DNA of 64,000 nucleotides from an alpha proteobacterium AAP38 (GTDB lineage: Bacteria > Pseudomonadota > Alphaproteobacteria > Azospirillales > Azospirillaceae): NCBI GenBank assembly GCA_001296005.1, contig LJHR01000009.1, forward strand, positions 496,001-560,000, read 5' to 3'. The notes below the pieces were generated by a model, which was given only the letters and a program-made list of their open reading frames with translations, did not search any database and was not told the origin of the DNA. A program made the translations under genes and the position numbers. Shown piece by piece: positions 23,775 through 33,551 of this stretch. The first letter of the stretch is position 1. Each line of letters starts with the position of its first letter.

Positions 23775-24566
23775 TTACTCCTCCACCTTCCGCTGCTTCT
23801 TGCGGCCCGTCAGCGCCGCGATGACGCCGTGGAAGGTGCGGACCTCTTGCTCGGTCATGCCGCAGCGCTGCAACGTGTTGCGGACATTGCGGATCATGGA
23901 GGGGCGCTTGTCGGGGTGGGTGTAGAAACCGGACTGTTCCAACTCCCCTTCCAGATGGTCGAACAGGTTCTGCAATTCGGCCTTGGTCGCCGGTTCGGAC
24001 TGTCCGGTATGAAGATACCGGTCCTCCACCTCCACGCCTGTCATCCACCATTCATAGGCGATCAGCAGCACTGCCTGCCCCAGGTTGAGGGACGAGAAGC
24101 CGGGGTTCAGCGGCACCGAGATCAGCGTGTCGGACAGGGTGATGTCGTCATTGACGAGGCCGGTGCGTTCTGGCCCGAACATCAGCCCGACCTTGCGTCC
24201 CGCCGACCAATGGCCGCGCATCTCGTTCGCCGCCTCACGCGGGGTGACGACAGGTTTCACCAGATCGCGCACGCGGGCGGCGGTGGAAAAGACCTTGTGC
24301 AGGTCAGCGATGGCGGCTTCGGTGCTGTCGAACACGCGCACCCGGTCCAGTACCAGAGTGGCGCCGGCTGATGCCGACACGGCCTTTTCATTGGGCCAGC
24401 CGTCGCGGGGGCTGACAAGGCGCAGGTCGGTCAGGCCGCAATTCAGCATGGCGCGGGCACACGCTCCAATATTCTCCCCCATCTGGGGATGGATCAGGAT
24501 GACGGCGGGGCCGTCCCCGTCCGCCTGCATCTTGGCCAGTTCGCGCTTGTTCGTCCCGCTCGACAT
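23775..24566 (-). CDS. trmJ: tRNA (cytidine/uridine-2'-O-)-methyltransferase TrmJ
   Basis: 263-residue SPOUT-class methyltransferase, RNA methyltransferase TrmH group 1, which modifies the 2'-hydroxyl of position 32 in tRNAs in characterised bacteria. Visible motifs are PAVILIHPQMGENIGACARAM at the N-terminus, the knot segments MFGPERTGL and ISVPLNPGFSSLNLGQAVLL, and a C-terminal helical extension. ATG 24566 gives the typical start; the open frame upstream to 24653 has no family match. Confidence 0.93.
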   Translation of the reverse strand: MSSGTNKRELAKMQADGDGPAVILIHPQMGENIGACARAMLNCGLTDLRLVSPRDGWPNEKAVSASAGATLVLDRVRVFDSTEAAIADLHKVFSTAARVRDLVKPVVTPREAANEMRGHWSAGRKVGLMFGPERTGLVNDDITLSDTLISVPLNPGFSSLNLGQAVLLIAYEWWMTGVEVEDRYLHTGQSEPATKAELQNLFDHLEGELEQSGFYTHPDKRPSMIRNVRNTLQRCGMTEQEVRTFHGVIAALTGRKKQRKVEE

Positions 24567-24604
24567 CACACTGATACCTGATTGCCCATCAAGCGGTCTG
24601 GATA

Positions 24605-26230
24605 TCAGGCCGCCTTGGTGCTGTCGATAGCGGCACCGGACCGGTAAAGGCAATAGGTGATGCTGTCGGAAAGCGCGTTGAAGCTGGCGTCGATGACATT
24701 GGCCGACACGCCGACGGTGGCCCAGCGATGGCCGTGCCGGTCCGCCGTTTCGATCATAACGCGGGTGACGGCCTTCGACCCGTCCTGCGCGTTCAGGATA
24801 CGAACCTTGTAATCGACCAGCCGCATGCCTTCCAGCGCCGGATAAACGGGGATCAGGGCCTTGCGCAGGGCCTGATCCAGCGCGTTCACGGGGCCGTTGC
24901 CTTCGGCCACCGTCATGACATTGTCGGGGCCATTGGGGCCAGGGACCTCCACCTTCGTCGTCGCCTCCGACATGGTCACCAACTCTCCCTTGGCGTTCCA
25001 GCGGCGTTCGTCCAGGACGCGGAAGGCGGCGAGGCGGAAATAATCCGGCACCTCACCCAGGGCGCGACGGGCCAGCAGCTCAAAGCTGGCTTCCGCGCCG
25101 TCAAAGGCAAAGCCTTCATATTCCTTCTGCTTGACCAGATCGACCAGTTGACCCACCCGGTCGTCTTTGGGGTCGACATTCACCCCCACCTCACGCAGGC
25201 GGGCCAGGATGTTGGACCGCCCCGCCTGATCGGAGACCAGGACATGGCGGCGGTTGCCGACCAGGGACGGGTCGACATGCTCATAGGATGCAGGGTCCTT
25301 CTCCACCGCCGAGACATGCAGCCCGCCCTTGTGCGCGAAGGCGCTTTCGCCGACATAGGCGGCGTGGCGGTTGGGCGTGCGGTTCAGCCGTTCATCCAGC
25401 ATGCGGCTGATATGGACCAGCCGGCCCATGCCCTCCTTGCTGATACCGACATCGAAGCCCATCTTCACCGATAGGCTGGGGATCAGCGACAGAAGGTTGG
25501 CATTGCCGCAGCGTTCGCCCAGACCGTTCAGCGTACCCTGCACCAGCCGCACACCGGCACGCACGGCGGCCAGCGAGTTGGAGACGGCGTTTTCCGTGTC
25601 ATTATGGGTGTGGATGCCAAGATGGCTGCCGGGGATGCGCTTGGCAACCTCTGCCACAATGGCCTCCACCTCATGCGGCAGGGTGCCGCCATTGGTGTCG
25701 CACAACACCACCCAGCGGGCGCCGGCCTCATAGGCCGCCTGAACGCAGGATAGCGCATAATCGGGATTAGCCTTGTACCCGTCGAAGAAATGTTCGGCAT
25801 CGAACAAAGGCTCGCGCCCGCGCGCCTTGATTTCCCGGATGCTGTCGGCGATCAGGGCCAGGTTTTCGTCGCGCGGGATGGCCAGCGCCACATCGACATG
25901 GAAATCCCAGGTCTTGCCCACGATGCACACGGCCTTGGCCGGGCTGTTCAGAAGGGCCGATAGGCCGGGGTCGTTCGACGCGCTGTGCCCTGGCCGACGG
26001 GTCATGCCAAAGGCCGTGAAGATGGCGCGCGGCAATTTCGGCGGGTCGGCGAAAAAGGCGTTGTCAGTGGGGTTGGCGCCGGGCCAGCCTCCTTCGACAT
26101 AATCAATGCCCAGCGCGTCCAGCTCCTGCGCGATGGCGATTTTATCCGCCACGGTGAAATCAACGCCGGAGGTCTGCGCCCCATCGCGCAGCGTGGTGTC
26201 GTAGAGATAGACGCGGTTCGTTTCGTTCAT
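24605..26230 (-). CDS. cimA: Citramalate synthase
   Basis: 541-residue enzyme of the isopropylmalate/homocitrate synthase family, citramalate branch, condensing pyruvate and acetyl-CoA to (R)-citramalate for threonine-independent isoleucine synthesis. The TIM-barrel start YLYDTTLRDGAQTSGVDF, the metal-site HTHNDTENAVSNS and the CDTNGGTLPHEV motif are clear, and a C-terminal LeuA-type regulatory domain of about 150 residues is present, so isoleucine feedback control is likely. ATG 26230 starts the family-typical N-terminus. trmJ follows on the same strand after 38 bases. Confidence 0.93.
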   Translation of the reverse strand: MNETNRVYLYDTTLRDGAQTSGVDFTVADKIAIAQELDALGIDYVEGGWPGANPTDNAFFADPPKLPRAIFTAFGMTRRPGHSASNDPGLSALLNSPAKAVCIVGKTWDFHVDVALAIPRDENLALIADSIREIKARGREPLFDAEHFFDGYKANPDYALSCVQAAYEAGARWVVLCDTNGGTLPHEVEAIVAEVAKRIPGSHLGIHTHNDTENAVSNSLAAVRAGVRLVQGTLNGLGERCGNANLLSLIPSLSVKMGFDVGISKEGMGRLVHISRMLDERLNRTPNRHAAYVGESAFAHKGGLHVSAVEKDPASYEHVDPSLVGNRRHVLVSDQAGRSNILARLREVGVNVDPKDDRVGQLVDLVKQKEYEGFAFDGAEASFELLARRALGEVPDYFRLAAFRVLDERRWNAKGELVTMSEATTKVEVPGPNGPDNVMTVAEGNGPVNALDQALRKALIPVYPALEGMRLVDYKVRILNAQDGSKAVTRVMIETADRHGHRWATVGVSANVIDASFNALSDSITYCLYRSGAAIDSTKAA

Positions 26231-26387
26231 AATCACTGGCCAGATAGCAATGTCGTTGCCGAATGTGGCGCATCGCGTCCGCCGGATCAATGGTTATGCG
26301 CGCATAGGGCAGCTGTCCCTTGGTCGCATGCCATTGGTGTTGGGCGCATTTTGCCCTAAATAGGCACCACCCCCAGCTTGCAGGTTG

Positions 26388-27080
26388 ATGATGATCGAGT
26401 GGCGGATCAGCGACCAGACCGTAGTCTATCCCGACGCGATTGCCTTTATGGAGGCGCGCGTGGCCGAGATCCGGGCCGGCACCGCGCCGGAGACGGTGTG
26501 GCTGCTGGAACATCCGCCTCTCTACACCGCCGGCACCTCGGCACGGGAAACGGATCTGCTGACCCCCATGCTGTTCCCGGTGTTCCAGGCCGGGCGCGGC
26601 GGGCAATATACCTATCACGGGCCGGGACAGCGCATCGGCTATACCATGCTGGACGTGCAGGCACGCGGCGGCGACCTGCATGATTTTGTCTGGCGACTGG
26701 AAGAATGGCTGATCCGGACCCTGGCGCAGTTTGCCGTGAAAGGTGAGCGGCGGTGCGGCCGGGTGGGCGTGTGGGTCGACATGTCGCCCTATGGCCAGCC
26801 CGGCGTAGAGAACAAGATTGCCGCCATCGGCGTGCGCGTGCGGCGTGGGGTGTCGTTCCACGGCGTCTCGTTGAACGTAGAACCGGACCTGACGCATTTT
26901 GGCGGCATCGTGCCCTGCGGCATCCGCGAACATGGCGTCACCTCGCTGGCGGCCCTGGGCCATATCGTCACCATGCCGGAGGTGGACATGGCCATGCAGG
27001 CGGCGTTTGACGAGGTGTTCGGTGAGGACGCGGTGCCGCGTGAGCCGGGGACCTGTGCCATTGCCGACGCGGAGGGCTGA
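26388..27080 (+). CDS. lipB: Octanoyl-[acyl carrier protein]:protein N-octanoyltransferase
   Basis: 230-residue cytoplasmic enzyme transferring octanoate from acyl-ACP to lipoyl domains, the first step of lipoate assembly. Catalytic Lys lies in [13 protein letters not shown] and catalytic Cys in [15 protein letters not shown]; substrate-binding [12 protein letters not shown] is present. TTG-ATG-ATG codons occur in series at the start; ATG 26388 is chosen. A small membrane-protein gene follows by three bases. Confidence 0.96.
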   Translation: MMIEWRISDQTVVYPDAIAFMEARVAEIRAGTAPETVWLLEHPPLYTAGTSARETDLLTPMLFPVFQAGRGGQYTYHGPGQRIGYTMLDVQARGGDLHDFVWRLEEWLIRTLAQFAVKGERRCGRVGVWVDMSPYGQPGVENKIAAIGVRVRRGVSFHGVSLNVEPDLTHFGGIVPCGIREHGVTSLAALGHIVTMPEVDMAMQAAFDEVFGEDAVPREPGTCAIADAEG

Positions 27081-27083
27081 GCC

Positions 27084-27293
27084 ATGGATAAACGGCGCAG
27101 CATCACAGCGATGGTGCTTTATTTTGTGGGCGCAGCGGCGTTGATCGTGTCGGCCTTCATGCTGATTGCGCCGACACCCGATACCTATGGCCCGGCCCTG
27201 GTCGGGCTGCTGCTGGGCGTGCTGCTGCTGGGGGTTGGCCGGGCGTGCCAGCACCTGTCGCGCATCCGCGACCTGATGGAAGGGCGCGGGTAA
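27084..27293 (+). CDS. Small two-helix membrane protein
   Basis: 69 residues with two hydrophobic segments (about 9-30 and 36-52) joined by TPDTYGP, and basic ends (MDKRR, then RIRDLMEGRG). It follows lipB by three bases and is probably co-transcribed. No family recognised. Similar small membrane ORFs behind housekeeping genes are often real but unassigned. Confidence 0.6.
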   Translation: MDKRRSITAMVLYFVGAAALIVSAFMLIAPTPDTYGPALVGLLLGVLLLGVGRACQHLSRIRDLMEGRG

Positions 27294-27379
27294 AGCTTTC
27301 AGTCTTCCTCAAGCGCCGGCGCTGCATCCGCAGCTTGGCTAACGCGGCACGCGCCGCGCGGCGGCAGTCGCCGCCGGTA

Positions 27380-27403
27380 CTGTTTCCGGTTAACCGAAAA
27401 CAG
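27380..27403 (-). other. Hairpin directly after rlmH
   Basis: Ten base pairs (27380-27389 with 27394-27403, one G-U) around a TTAA loop, two bases beyond the rlmH stop. No T-tract follows on either strand, so it is a possible 3'-end stabiliser or rho-associated end rather than an intrinsic terminator. The stretch between 27294 and 27379 holds only short G+C-rich inverted repeats. Confidence 0.45.
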
Positions 27404-27405
27404 CT

Positions 27406-27864
27406 CTAGGCCCGGTGATAGGGGTGGCCGGCCAGGATCTGCTGCGCCCGGTATACCTGTTCGGCCAGCATGCCGCGCACCATCATGTGGGGCCAGGTCA
27501 TGGGGCTGAAGGCCAGGACCAGGGCCGCCTTCTGCCGGATGCTGGCATCCAGCCCGTCGGCCCCGCCGATCACAAAGGCCAGATCACCCACGGCGGCGTC
27601 GCGCCATTGGCCCATGCGGGCGGCGAAATCCTCCGACCCCATCATGCGGCCGCGTTCATCCAGCGCGACAATGGTGGCGCCGGGGGGCAGGGAGGCCAGC
27701 AACAGCTCCGCCTCCGCCCGCTTCAACTCATCGCCGTCCAGCCGCTTCCTGGTTTCCACCTCACGCAGCTGAAACGGCCAGGTGATGCGGGCCTTGTATT
27801 CTTCGAACAGGTCGCGGGCAGGGCCGGGCTTGGCCTTGCCGACAGCGGCCAGCCAGATGCGCAT
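27406..27864 (-). CDS. rlmH: 23S rRNA (pseudouridine1915-N3)-methyltransferase RlmH
   Basis: 152-residue SPOUT methyltransferase that methylates pseudouridine 1915 of 23S rRNA in the 70S ribosome. The family start MRIWLAAVGK, central ALDERGRMMGSEDFA, the knot motif VIGGADGLD and C-terminal PHMMVRGMLAEQVYRAQQILAGHPYHR are all present. The ATG overlaps the rsfS stop by one base (TAATG), showing translational coupling in the proA-nadD-rsfS-rlmH operon. Confidence 0.96.
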   Translation of the reverse strand: MRIWLAAVGKAKPGPARDLFEEYKARITWPFQLREVETRKRLDGDELKRAEAELLLASLPPGATIVALDERGRMMGSEDFAARMGQWRDAAVGDLAFVIGGADGLDASIRQKAALVLAFSPMTWPHMMVRGMLAEQVYRAQQILAGHPYHRA

Positions 27865-28304
27865 TACTGCGCCGGTCCGCCGTCGAAACCGTCCGTCAGC
27901 GTCTTCAGAGAGGCCGGCGGCTCCACGCCCCACATCTTCTCGATGCAGTAGAAGGCGCGCACTTCCGGGCGGAACAGATGGACGATGACGTCGCCGCTAT
28001 CGACCAGGACCCAGTCGCACTGCGGATAGCCTTCGGGATTGCCGACATGGATGCCCAGGTCGCGCAGGCGACGGGCCACATGGTCGGACATGGCGCCCAC
28101 CTGACGGGCCGACCGGCCCGTGGTGACCACCAGATAATCGGCCATGCTGGTCTTGCCGCGCAGATCGATGGTGATCGTGTCCTCGGCCTTGTCCTCGTCC
28201 AGAACGGCCAGGATCAGTTCAAGGGTGCGCTCCGGCATGTCCGCGGTGGCGGCGGCGCCGGCGGCCGGGTTGGGGGAAATCTCTGCGCTCACGGTCTGGT
28301 TCAC
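27864..28304 (-). CDS. rsfS: Ribosome silencing factor
   Basis: 146-residue RsfS/DUF143 protein, which binds uL14 on the 50S subunit and blocks subunit joining in nutrient limitation. Core motifs are DTITIDLRGKTSMADYLVVTTGRS and PEGYPQCDWVLVDSGDVIVHLF. No ATG is available near the start; TTG 28313 sits too close to AAGGA, while GTG 28304 is nine bases from it and is preferred. Located between nadD and rlmH, the usual bacterial order. Confidence 0.94.
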   Translation of the reverse strand: MNQTVSAEISPNPAAGAAATADMPERTLELILAVLDEDKAEDTITIDLRGKTSMADYLVVTTGRSARQVGAMSDHVARRLRDLGIHVGNPEGYPQCDWVLVDSGDVIVHLFRPEVRAFYCIEKMWGVEPPASLKTLTDGFDGGPAQ

Positions 28305-28316
28305 CAACGTCAATCC

Positions 28317-28955
28317 TTAAAGGCCTTTGCCATCCAGCCCCTGCCGGATCGCCGTTGCCGATGCGGGGTGCAGGGGCACGTCCAGGAAGACCCAGACCGG
28401 CGGCGGCAGGTCGGCCAGGCCACCCGCCCGCCGCGCATCCACACGCGCAACGGCAAAACGCCGGGAAGCCTTGCCGCCCAGCGCAATGGTAGAATAGGGA
28501 TGTCGCGGGAAGATCGCAACCGGCACCTGCGCAAAAATCCGGGTCCAGTCGCGCCAGCGCGGCACCTGACACAGATTGTCGGCCCCCATCAGCCAGACGA
28601 ATTTCGTGCCCCCGAACCGGGCCTTCAGCGCCGTCAGCGTATCGACCGTGTAGCGGGTGCCCAGCCGTGTTTCGATGTCGCTGACCACGATGCGCGGATG
28701 GTTGGCAACCCTGCGGGCGCGGGCCAGGCGGTCGGTCAGTTTTCCCATGCCGTCCAAGGGCTTGAGCGGGTTTTGCGGGCTGACCAGCCACCAGACCTGA
28801 TCCAGGTTCAAGGCCCGCAGCGCCATCAGCGACATGTGCCGATGCCCCGCATGCGCGGGGTTGAACGACCCACCCAGAAGGCCGATGCGCAGCCCTTTCC
28901 ACAGCGTGCCCGCCCCCGGTTTCGGCGGGGTGGGGACGCGGTGGCCATGCGTCAT
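28317..28955 (-). CDS. nadD: Nicotinate-nucleotide adenylyltransferase
   Basis: About 212 residues; joins nicotinate mononucleotide and ATP to form deamido-NAD. The nucleotidyltransferase signature GLLGGSFNPAHAGH is present at the N-terminus, with WWLVSPQNPLK and the FVWLMGADNL core, and the C-terminal ISSTxIR-type motif is recognisable in diverged form (PASATAIRQG). ATG 28955 places the start 22 bases after the proA stop; alternatives at 28997 or 29012 would overlap proA. Confidence 0.94.
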   Translation of the reverse strand: MTHGHRVPTPPKPGAGTLWKGLRIGLLGGSFNPAHAGHRHMSLMALRALNLDQVWWLVSPQNPLKPLDGMGKLTDRLARARRVANHPRIVVSDIETRLGTRYTVDTLTALKARFGGTKFVWLMGADNLCQVPRWRDWTRIFAQVPVAIFPRHPYSTIALGGKASRRFAVARVDARRAGGLADLPPPVWVFLDVPLHPASATAIRQGLDGKGL

Positions 28956-28977
28956 GGGCAGGGCAGGGCGGGCGTGA

Positions 28978-30252
28978 TCAGGGCCGGGTATGCCCATCAC
29001 CGCGCACCACATACTTATAGCTGGTCAACTGTTCGGCACCCACGGGTCCACGCGCATGCAGCTTGCCCGTCGAAATGCCGATTTCGGCACCGAATCCGAA
29101 TTCGCCGCCATCCGCGAACTGGGTGGAGGCATTGTGCAGGACGATGCCGCTGTCGACCCGCGTCAGGAACCGGTCGGCGGTGGTGGCGTTCTCCGTCACG
29201 ATGCTGTCAGTATGGTGGCTGCCATGGCGACCGATATGGTCGATGGCCTCGTCCACACCGCCCACCAGTTTCACCGACAGGATGGCGTCCAGATATTCGG
29301 TGTCCCAATCTTCATCATTCGCCGGCTTCACCCGCGCATCCAGGGCCTGCACCCCTTCATCACCCCGGATCTCACACCCGGCCTGGATCAGGTCGTCCAG
29401 GATGGGGGGCAGCACGGTGGCGGCGACATCGCGGTGGACCAGCAGCGTTTCTGCCGCGCCGCAGATGCCGGTACGGCGCATCTTGGCGTTAAGCGTGACG
29501 CGCCGCGCCTTGTCGGCATCGGCATCCTTGTCCAGGTAGACATGGCAGATACCGTCCAGGTGATAGATCACCGGCACCCGGGACTCATCTGCCACCCGCC
29601 CCGTCAGCGACTTGCCGCCGCGCGGGATCACCACGTCGATCCAGCGGGTCATGGTCAGCAATTCGCCCACGGCGGCGCGGTCTGTGGTGGGCGGCGCCTG
29701 GATGGCGTCGCGCGGCAGGCATGCTGCGTCCAGGCCCGCATGCAAGGCCGCCAGAATGGCGCGCCCGGAATGGAAACTTTCCGACCCACCGCGCAAAATG
29801 GCAGCATTGCCGGATTTCAGGCACAGCCCGCCCGCATCGGCGGTCACATTGGGCCGGCTTTCAAAGATGATGGCGATGACGCCCAGCGGCACGCGCACCT
29901 TCTCAAACCGCAGGCCATTGGGCCGTTCCCAGCGTTCCAGCACGGCGCCCAGCGGATCGGGACGGTCCGCAATTTCCTCCAGCCCCTTGGCCATTGCCTC
30001 CACCCGCGCCGGGTTCAGCATCAGCCGGTCCAGCATGGCACCCGACAGGCCCTTTTGCGTAGCGGCATCCATGTCCATGGCATTGGCGGCCAGGATGTCG
30101 GCGGTGCGGGCGCGCAGGGTTTCGGCGGCCACGCGCAGCGCCTTGTTCCGCGCGTCCGCTGGCGCCGTCGCGACAATCGCGGATGCGGCGCGGGCGCGAC
30201 GGCCCAAGGCATCCATGATGCTGGCGATATCTTGGCGGTCGATGCTGTCCAT
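28978..30252 (-). CDS. proA: Gamma-glutamyl phosphate reductase
   Basis: 424-residue NADPH-dependent reductase making glutamate semialdehyde from gamma-glutamyl phosphate in proline synthesis. [34 protein letters not shown] and the catalytic Cys in [13 protein letters not shown] are intact. The frame extends to a TTG at 30261, but ATG 30252 has a better-spaced GGGA. First gene visible of the proA-nadD-rsfS-rlmH operon; proB, often adjacent, is not in the window. Confidence 0.96.
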   Translation of the reverse strand: MDSIDRQDIASIMDALGRRARAASAIVATAPADARNKALRVAAETLRARTADILAANAMDMDAATQKGLSGAMLDRLMLNPARVEAMAKGLEEIADRPDPLGAVLERWERPNGLRFEKVRVPLGVIAIIFESRPNVTADAGGLCLKSGNAAILRGGSESFHSGRAILAALHAGLDAACLPRDAIQAPPTTDRAAVGELLTMTRWIDVVIPRGGKSLTGRVADESRVPVIYHLDGICHVYLDKDADADKARRVTLNAKMRRTGICGAAETLLVHRDVAATVLPPILDDLIQAGCEIRGDEGVQALDARVKPANDEDWDTEYLDAILSVKLVGGVDEAIDHIGRHGSHHTDSIVTENATTADRFLTRVDSGIVLHNASTQFADGGEFGFGAEIGISTGKLHARGPVGAEQLTSYKYVVRGDGHTRP

Positions 30253-30353
30253 GGCGGTCAAATCCCGTTGCGGTGTGCGGCACGCAGCCTACATCGTCGT
30301 AAGGTCTGTTTCACCCCTGCCGCGCCGATGCCGGCCATGCTATCCTGTGCATC

Positions 30354-30587
30354 ATGTCGATCTCGTCCATCACCAGCACCCCGCCCGACCTGACCCGCGC
30401 CGGCCTTGAAGGCTTTCAGGACGCGCAGGCGGCGTTGCAGGTGGCCGCCGATGCGGTTGCCAATGGCAGTGCCGATCCGGCTGTGATCCTGGATGTGAAG
30501 CAGGCGGAGGTCACGGCGGGCATCAGTGCCGCCGTCATGAAGGCCGATCAGCAGAATTTTCAGCGGCTGCTGGATATTCTGGCTTGA
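30354..30587 (+). CDS. Small helical protein, weakly YjfB-like
   Basis: 77 residues: a low-complexity N-terminus (MSISSITSTPPDL), then amphipathic helices rich in alanine, ending ISAAVMKADQQNFQRLLDIL. The C-terminal spacing loosely recalls the YjfB putative motility family (ISVAVLKKAMD-type ending), but the match is too weak to name. No signal or membrane helix. The ATG lies 101 bases from the divergent proA start; repeat copy B follows directly. Confidence 0.5.
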   Translation: MSISSITSTPPDLTRAGLEGFQDAQAALQVAADAVANGSADPAVILDVKQAEVTAGISAAVMKADQQNFQRLLDILA

Positions 30588-30596
30588 GGCTGATCA

Positions 30597-30733
30597 CCCT
30601 CACCCTCCCACCCGCTGACGCGGCCGGGTCCCTCCCTCTCCCACTGTCGTGGGCGAGGGCATAAATGTCGCCCCTCGCCCGCTTGGCGGGAGAGGGAGGG
30701 GCCCAGGCCTGTCAGGGCCTGGGAGAGTGAGGG
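30597..30733. repeat. Nested palindromic intergenic repeat, copy B
   Basis: 137-base palindrome with the same plan and core as copy A at 7133-7290: CCCTCACCCTCCC at the left edge, GGGAGAGTGAGGG at the right (one mismatch to a perfect inverted repeat), CCCTCCCTCTCCC / GGGAGAGGGAGGG inside, and an inner GGGCGAGGG / CCCTCGCCC pair around a TAAA-containing loop. It lies ten bases beyond a stop codon and 14 bases before the stop of the convergent aminotransferase gene. Confidence 0.85.
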
Positions 30734-30746
30734 AACGCCGTACCCC

Positions 30747-31949
<1,203 letters not shown>

Positions 31950-32135
31950 TTATTTTCCCCTGGTTGGGACCAATTGTGACCGGGACGGGACCTTAAAGCG
32001 CCCGATCATTATCGCCAAGCACAGGATTGTTATAGGACGCGCGCGTTTTGGACAGGGGTGGCGAAGGGCTGATTTGATACAATCGTAACCCACCCGGTCG
32101 TGACATCGGGACCATTCTGGGTTATTTCCTGCCCA

Positions 32136-32819
32136 ATGCTCAACGAACTTGCGAAATGGTTTGGGGTCGCGGTCGTCGACCTGATCAGCTTCACAGCGAT
32201 CGCCCTGGTGGTGATTACGCTGGTGGTGACGTTCGCCCTTTCGGTGAAGCCCAAGCGTATCAAGCCCACCTCCATCAAGCAGTACAATGCAGAGCTGTTC
32301 AAGCGCCGCATGGAGCTGGAGGAGCTCTCATACCCCATGCTGAACGATGTGAAGATCGGCGGGGGCAAGGCCGGGCTGGTGCGGATCGACAATGTGCTGC
32401 GCCTTCCGGCCAGCATTCTGCTGATCATGTCGGCTCCACCCGATGTGGCGGGGCAGGTGCGCTGTAACCAGAATGCGGGGCAGTGGAAATATGTGAAGCC
32501 CGACCATACGGTCGGCGCCTTCATCAACCCGGTTTTACAGCTGCATCCGCTGATCACGGCCATCCGCAGCCGTTTCCCGCTGGTGCGCGTCCGTGTCCTG
32601 TGCGTGTTTCCGCGTCAGGCCGATTTCGGGGGCCGCACGGTCAAGACGGCGTGCCTGCCCGATGACATGGTCAAGATGATCCGGGAAATGGCCGCCGAAG
32701 ATGGCGCGCAGAACCAGGCCATGGATGCCGCCTGGGACAGCCTGTCGGTGGCCCTGAAGCAGGGCAGCGCGGAGGCCGAAAGCAACAGCAACAATGCCAA
32801 GGGCCGCCGGGCAGGCTGA
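32136..32819 (+). CDS. Membrane-anchored NERD-domain-like protein with degenerate active site
   Basis: 227 residues: one N-terminal transmembrane helix (about 9-34), a KPKRIKPTSIK basic linker, then a region matching the nuclease-related domain plan (ELEELSYPMLNDVKIGG, VRIDNVLRLPASILLI, W..V..., FINPVLQLHPLITAIRSRF, VRVLCVFPRQADF). The aspartate of the IDNV strand is kept, but the following E-x-K of PD-(D/E)XK NERD enzymes is absent (LLIMSAPPD instead). I infer a non-catalytic NERD fold facing the cytoplasm. ATG 32136 gives an immediate membrane helix; the upstream GTG frame start at 32100 adds nothing plausible. Confidence 0.6.
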   Translation: MLNELAKWFGVAVVDLISFTAIALVVITLVVTFALSVKPKRIKPTSIKQYNAELFKRRMELEELSYPMLNDVKIGGGKAGLVRIDNVLRLPASILLIMSAPPDVAGQVRCNQNAGQWKYVKPDHTVGAFINPVLQLHPLITAIRSRFPLVRVRVLCVFPRQADFGGRTVKTACLPDDMVKMIREMAAEDGAQNQAMDAAWDSLSVALKQGSAEAESNSNNAKGRRAG

Positions 32820-32842
32820 TCCGCCCGGCGACCGCTACGGTA

Positions 32843-33109
32843 TTACTCTTCGCTGCCGCCATCCTGGGCGATGTCATCGGCCAGTTCGCCGGCCATTTCG
32901 ACGAACAGTTCGGCATCGGCGGTGATGCCATTCGCCTCGCAGATGCGCATGAAGACGCGATAGCCGTGCAGGATGGCGACATCCATGGCGGCCTGATCGC
33001 CTTCCTCGCTATACCGGTCCTTGATGTCCTGATCTTCCAGCGTGCCGAGGATATCCATCTCGGCGGCCTTCAGGACGGCTTCCATCGCCTGCTTGTGAAG
33101 TGTGGACAT
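32843..33109 (-). CDS. Small acidic helical protein
   Basis: 88 residues, acidic, predicted all-helical (MSTLHKQAMEAVLKAAEMD... then DQAAMDVAILHGYRVFMRIC, ending ELADDIAQDGGSEE). No signal, membrane segment or motif that I recognise. GGACCC/GGAACC upstream gives a modest ribosome binding site for ATG 33109. Convergent with the NERD-like gene and followed upstream by the cold-shock gene on the same strand. Confidence 0.6.
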   Translation of the reverse strand: MSTLHKQAMEAVLKAAEMDILGTLEDQDIKDRYSEEGDQAAMDVAILHGYRVFMRICEANGITADAELFVEMAGELADDIAQDGGSEE

Positions 33110-33247
33110 GGGTCCGGTTCCTATGACTGACAGGGCCGGGGTCAAATACCCCGCAATTGCCGCTTCATACCATTGAATGGATGCGGCGCAACCCTTTGCG
33201 TGAGGATGTGGTTCAGCGTGCCCGGTGGCGGGGGCCGCGACAACCGC

Positions 33248-33454
33248 TCAATTGCGCAGATTGATGGCCTGCAGCTTGCGGGTCTTGCGGTTCATCTCGA
33301 CCTCATACTGCAGCCACTGCCCCTCTTTCAGGGTGGGCAGGCCGATATATTGGACGGCGGAGATATGGACGAACACGTCCTCGCCGCCATCCTCCGGCGT
33401 GATGAAGCCAAAGCCCTTGGCGCTGTTGAACCATTTGACGGTGCCCGTGGGCAT
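33248..33454 (-). CDS. Cold-shock domain protein (CspA family)
   Basis: 68-residue single-stranded nucleic-acid-binding OB-fold protein acting as RNA chaperone. RNP1 reads [12 protein letters not shown] and RNP2 reads VFVHISAVQ, with the start [10 protein letters not shown]. The loop before the last strands ([21 protein letters not shown]) is diverged from the usual GLR-type loop. GGGGAG precedes ATG 33454; the upstream extension to 33514 has no family match. Confidence 0.92.
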   Translation of the reverse strand: MPTGTVKWFNSAKGFGFITPEDGGEDVFVHISAVQYIGLPTLKEGQWLQYEVEMNRKTRKLQAINLRN

Positions 33455-33551
33455 GGCGCTCTCCCCGGCGCTGTCGTGACGATGGCGGGCAACATGGCCC
33501 CAACTCTGCGCCATTGCAAGGGGCCGGGGCAGGGGGCGGGGTTGCGCCCGC

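Noticed and set aside
29290-29345. Segment of ProA reading [14 protein letters not shown], resembling translated intragenic palindromic repeats of some Alphaproteobacteria
   Set aside because: ProA of related bacteria has a similar VxALDxRVK...EEDW segment at this position, and no palindrome is evident in the DNA, so it is ordinary coding sequence.
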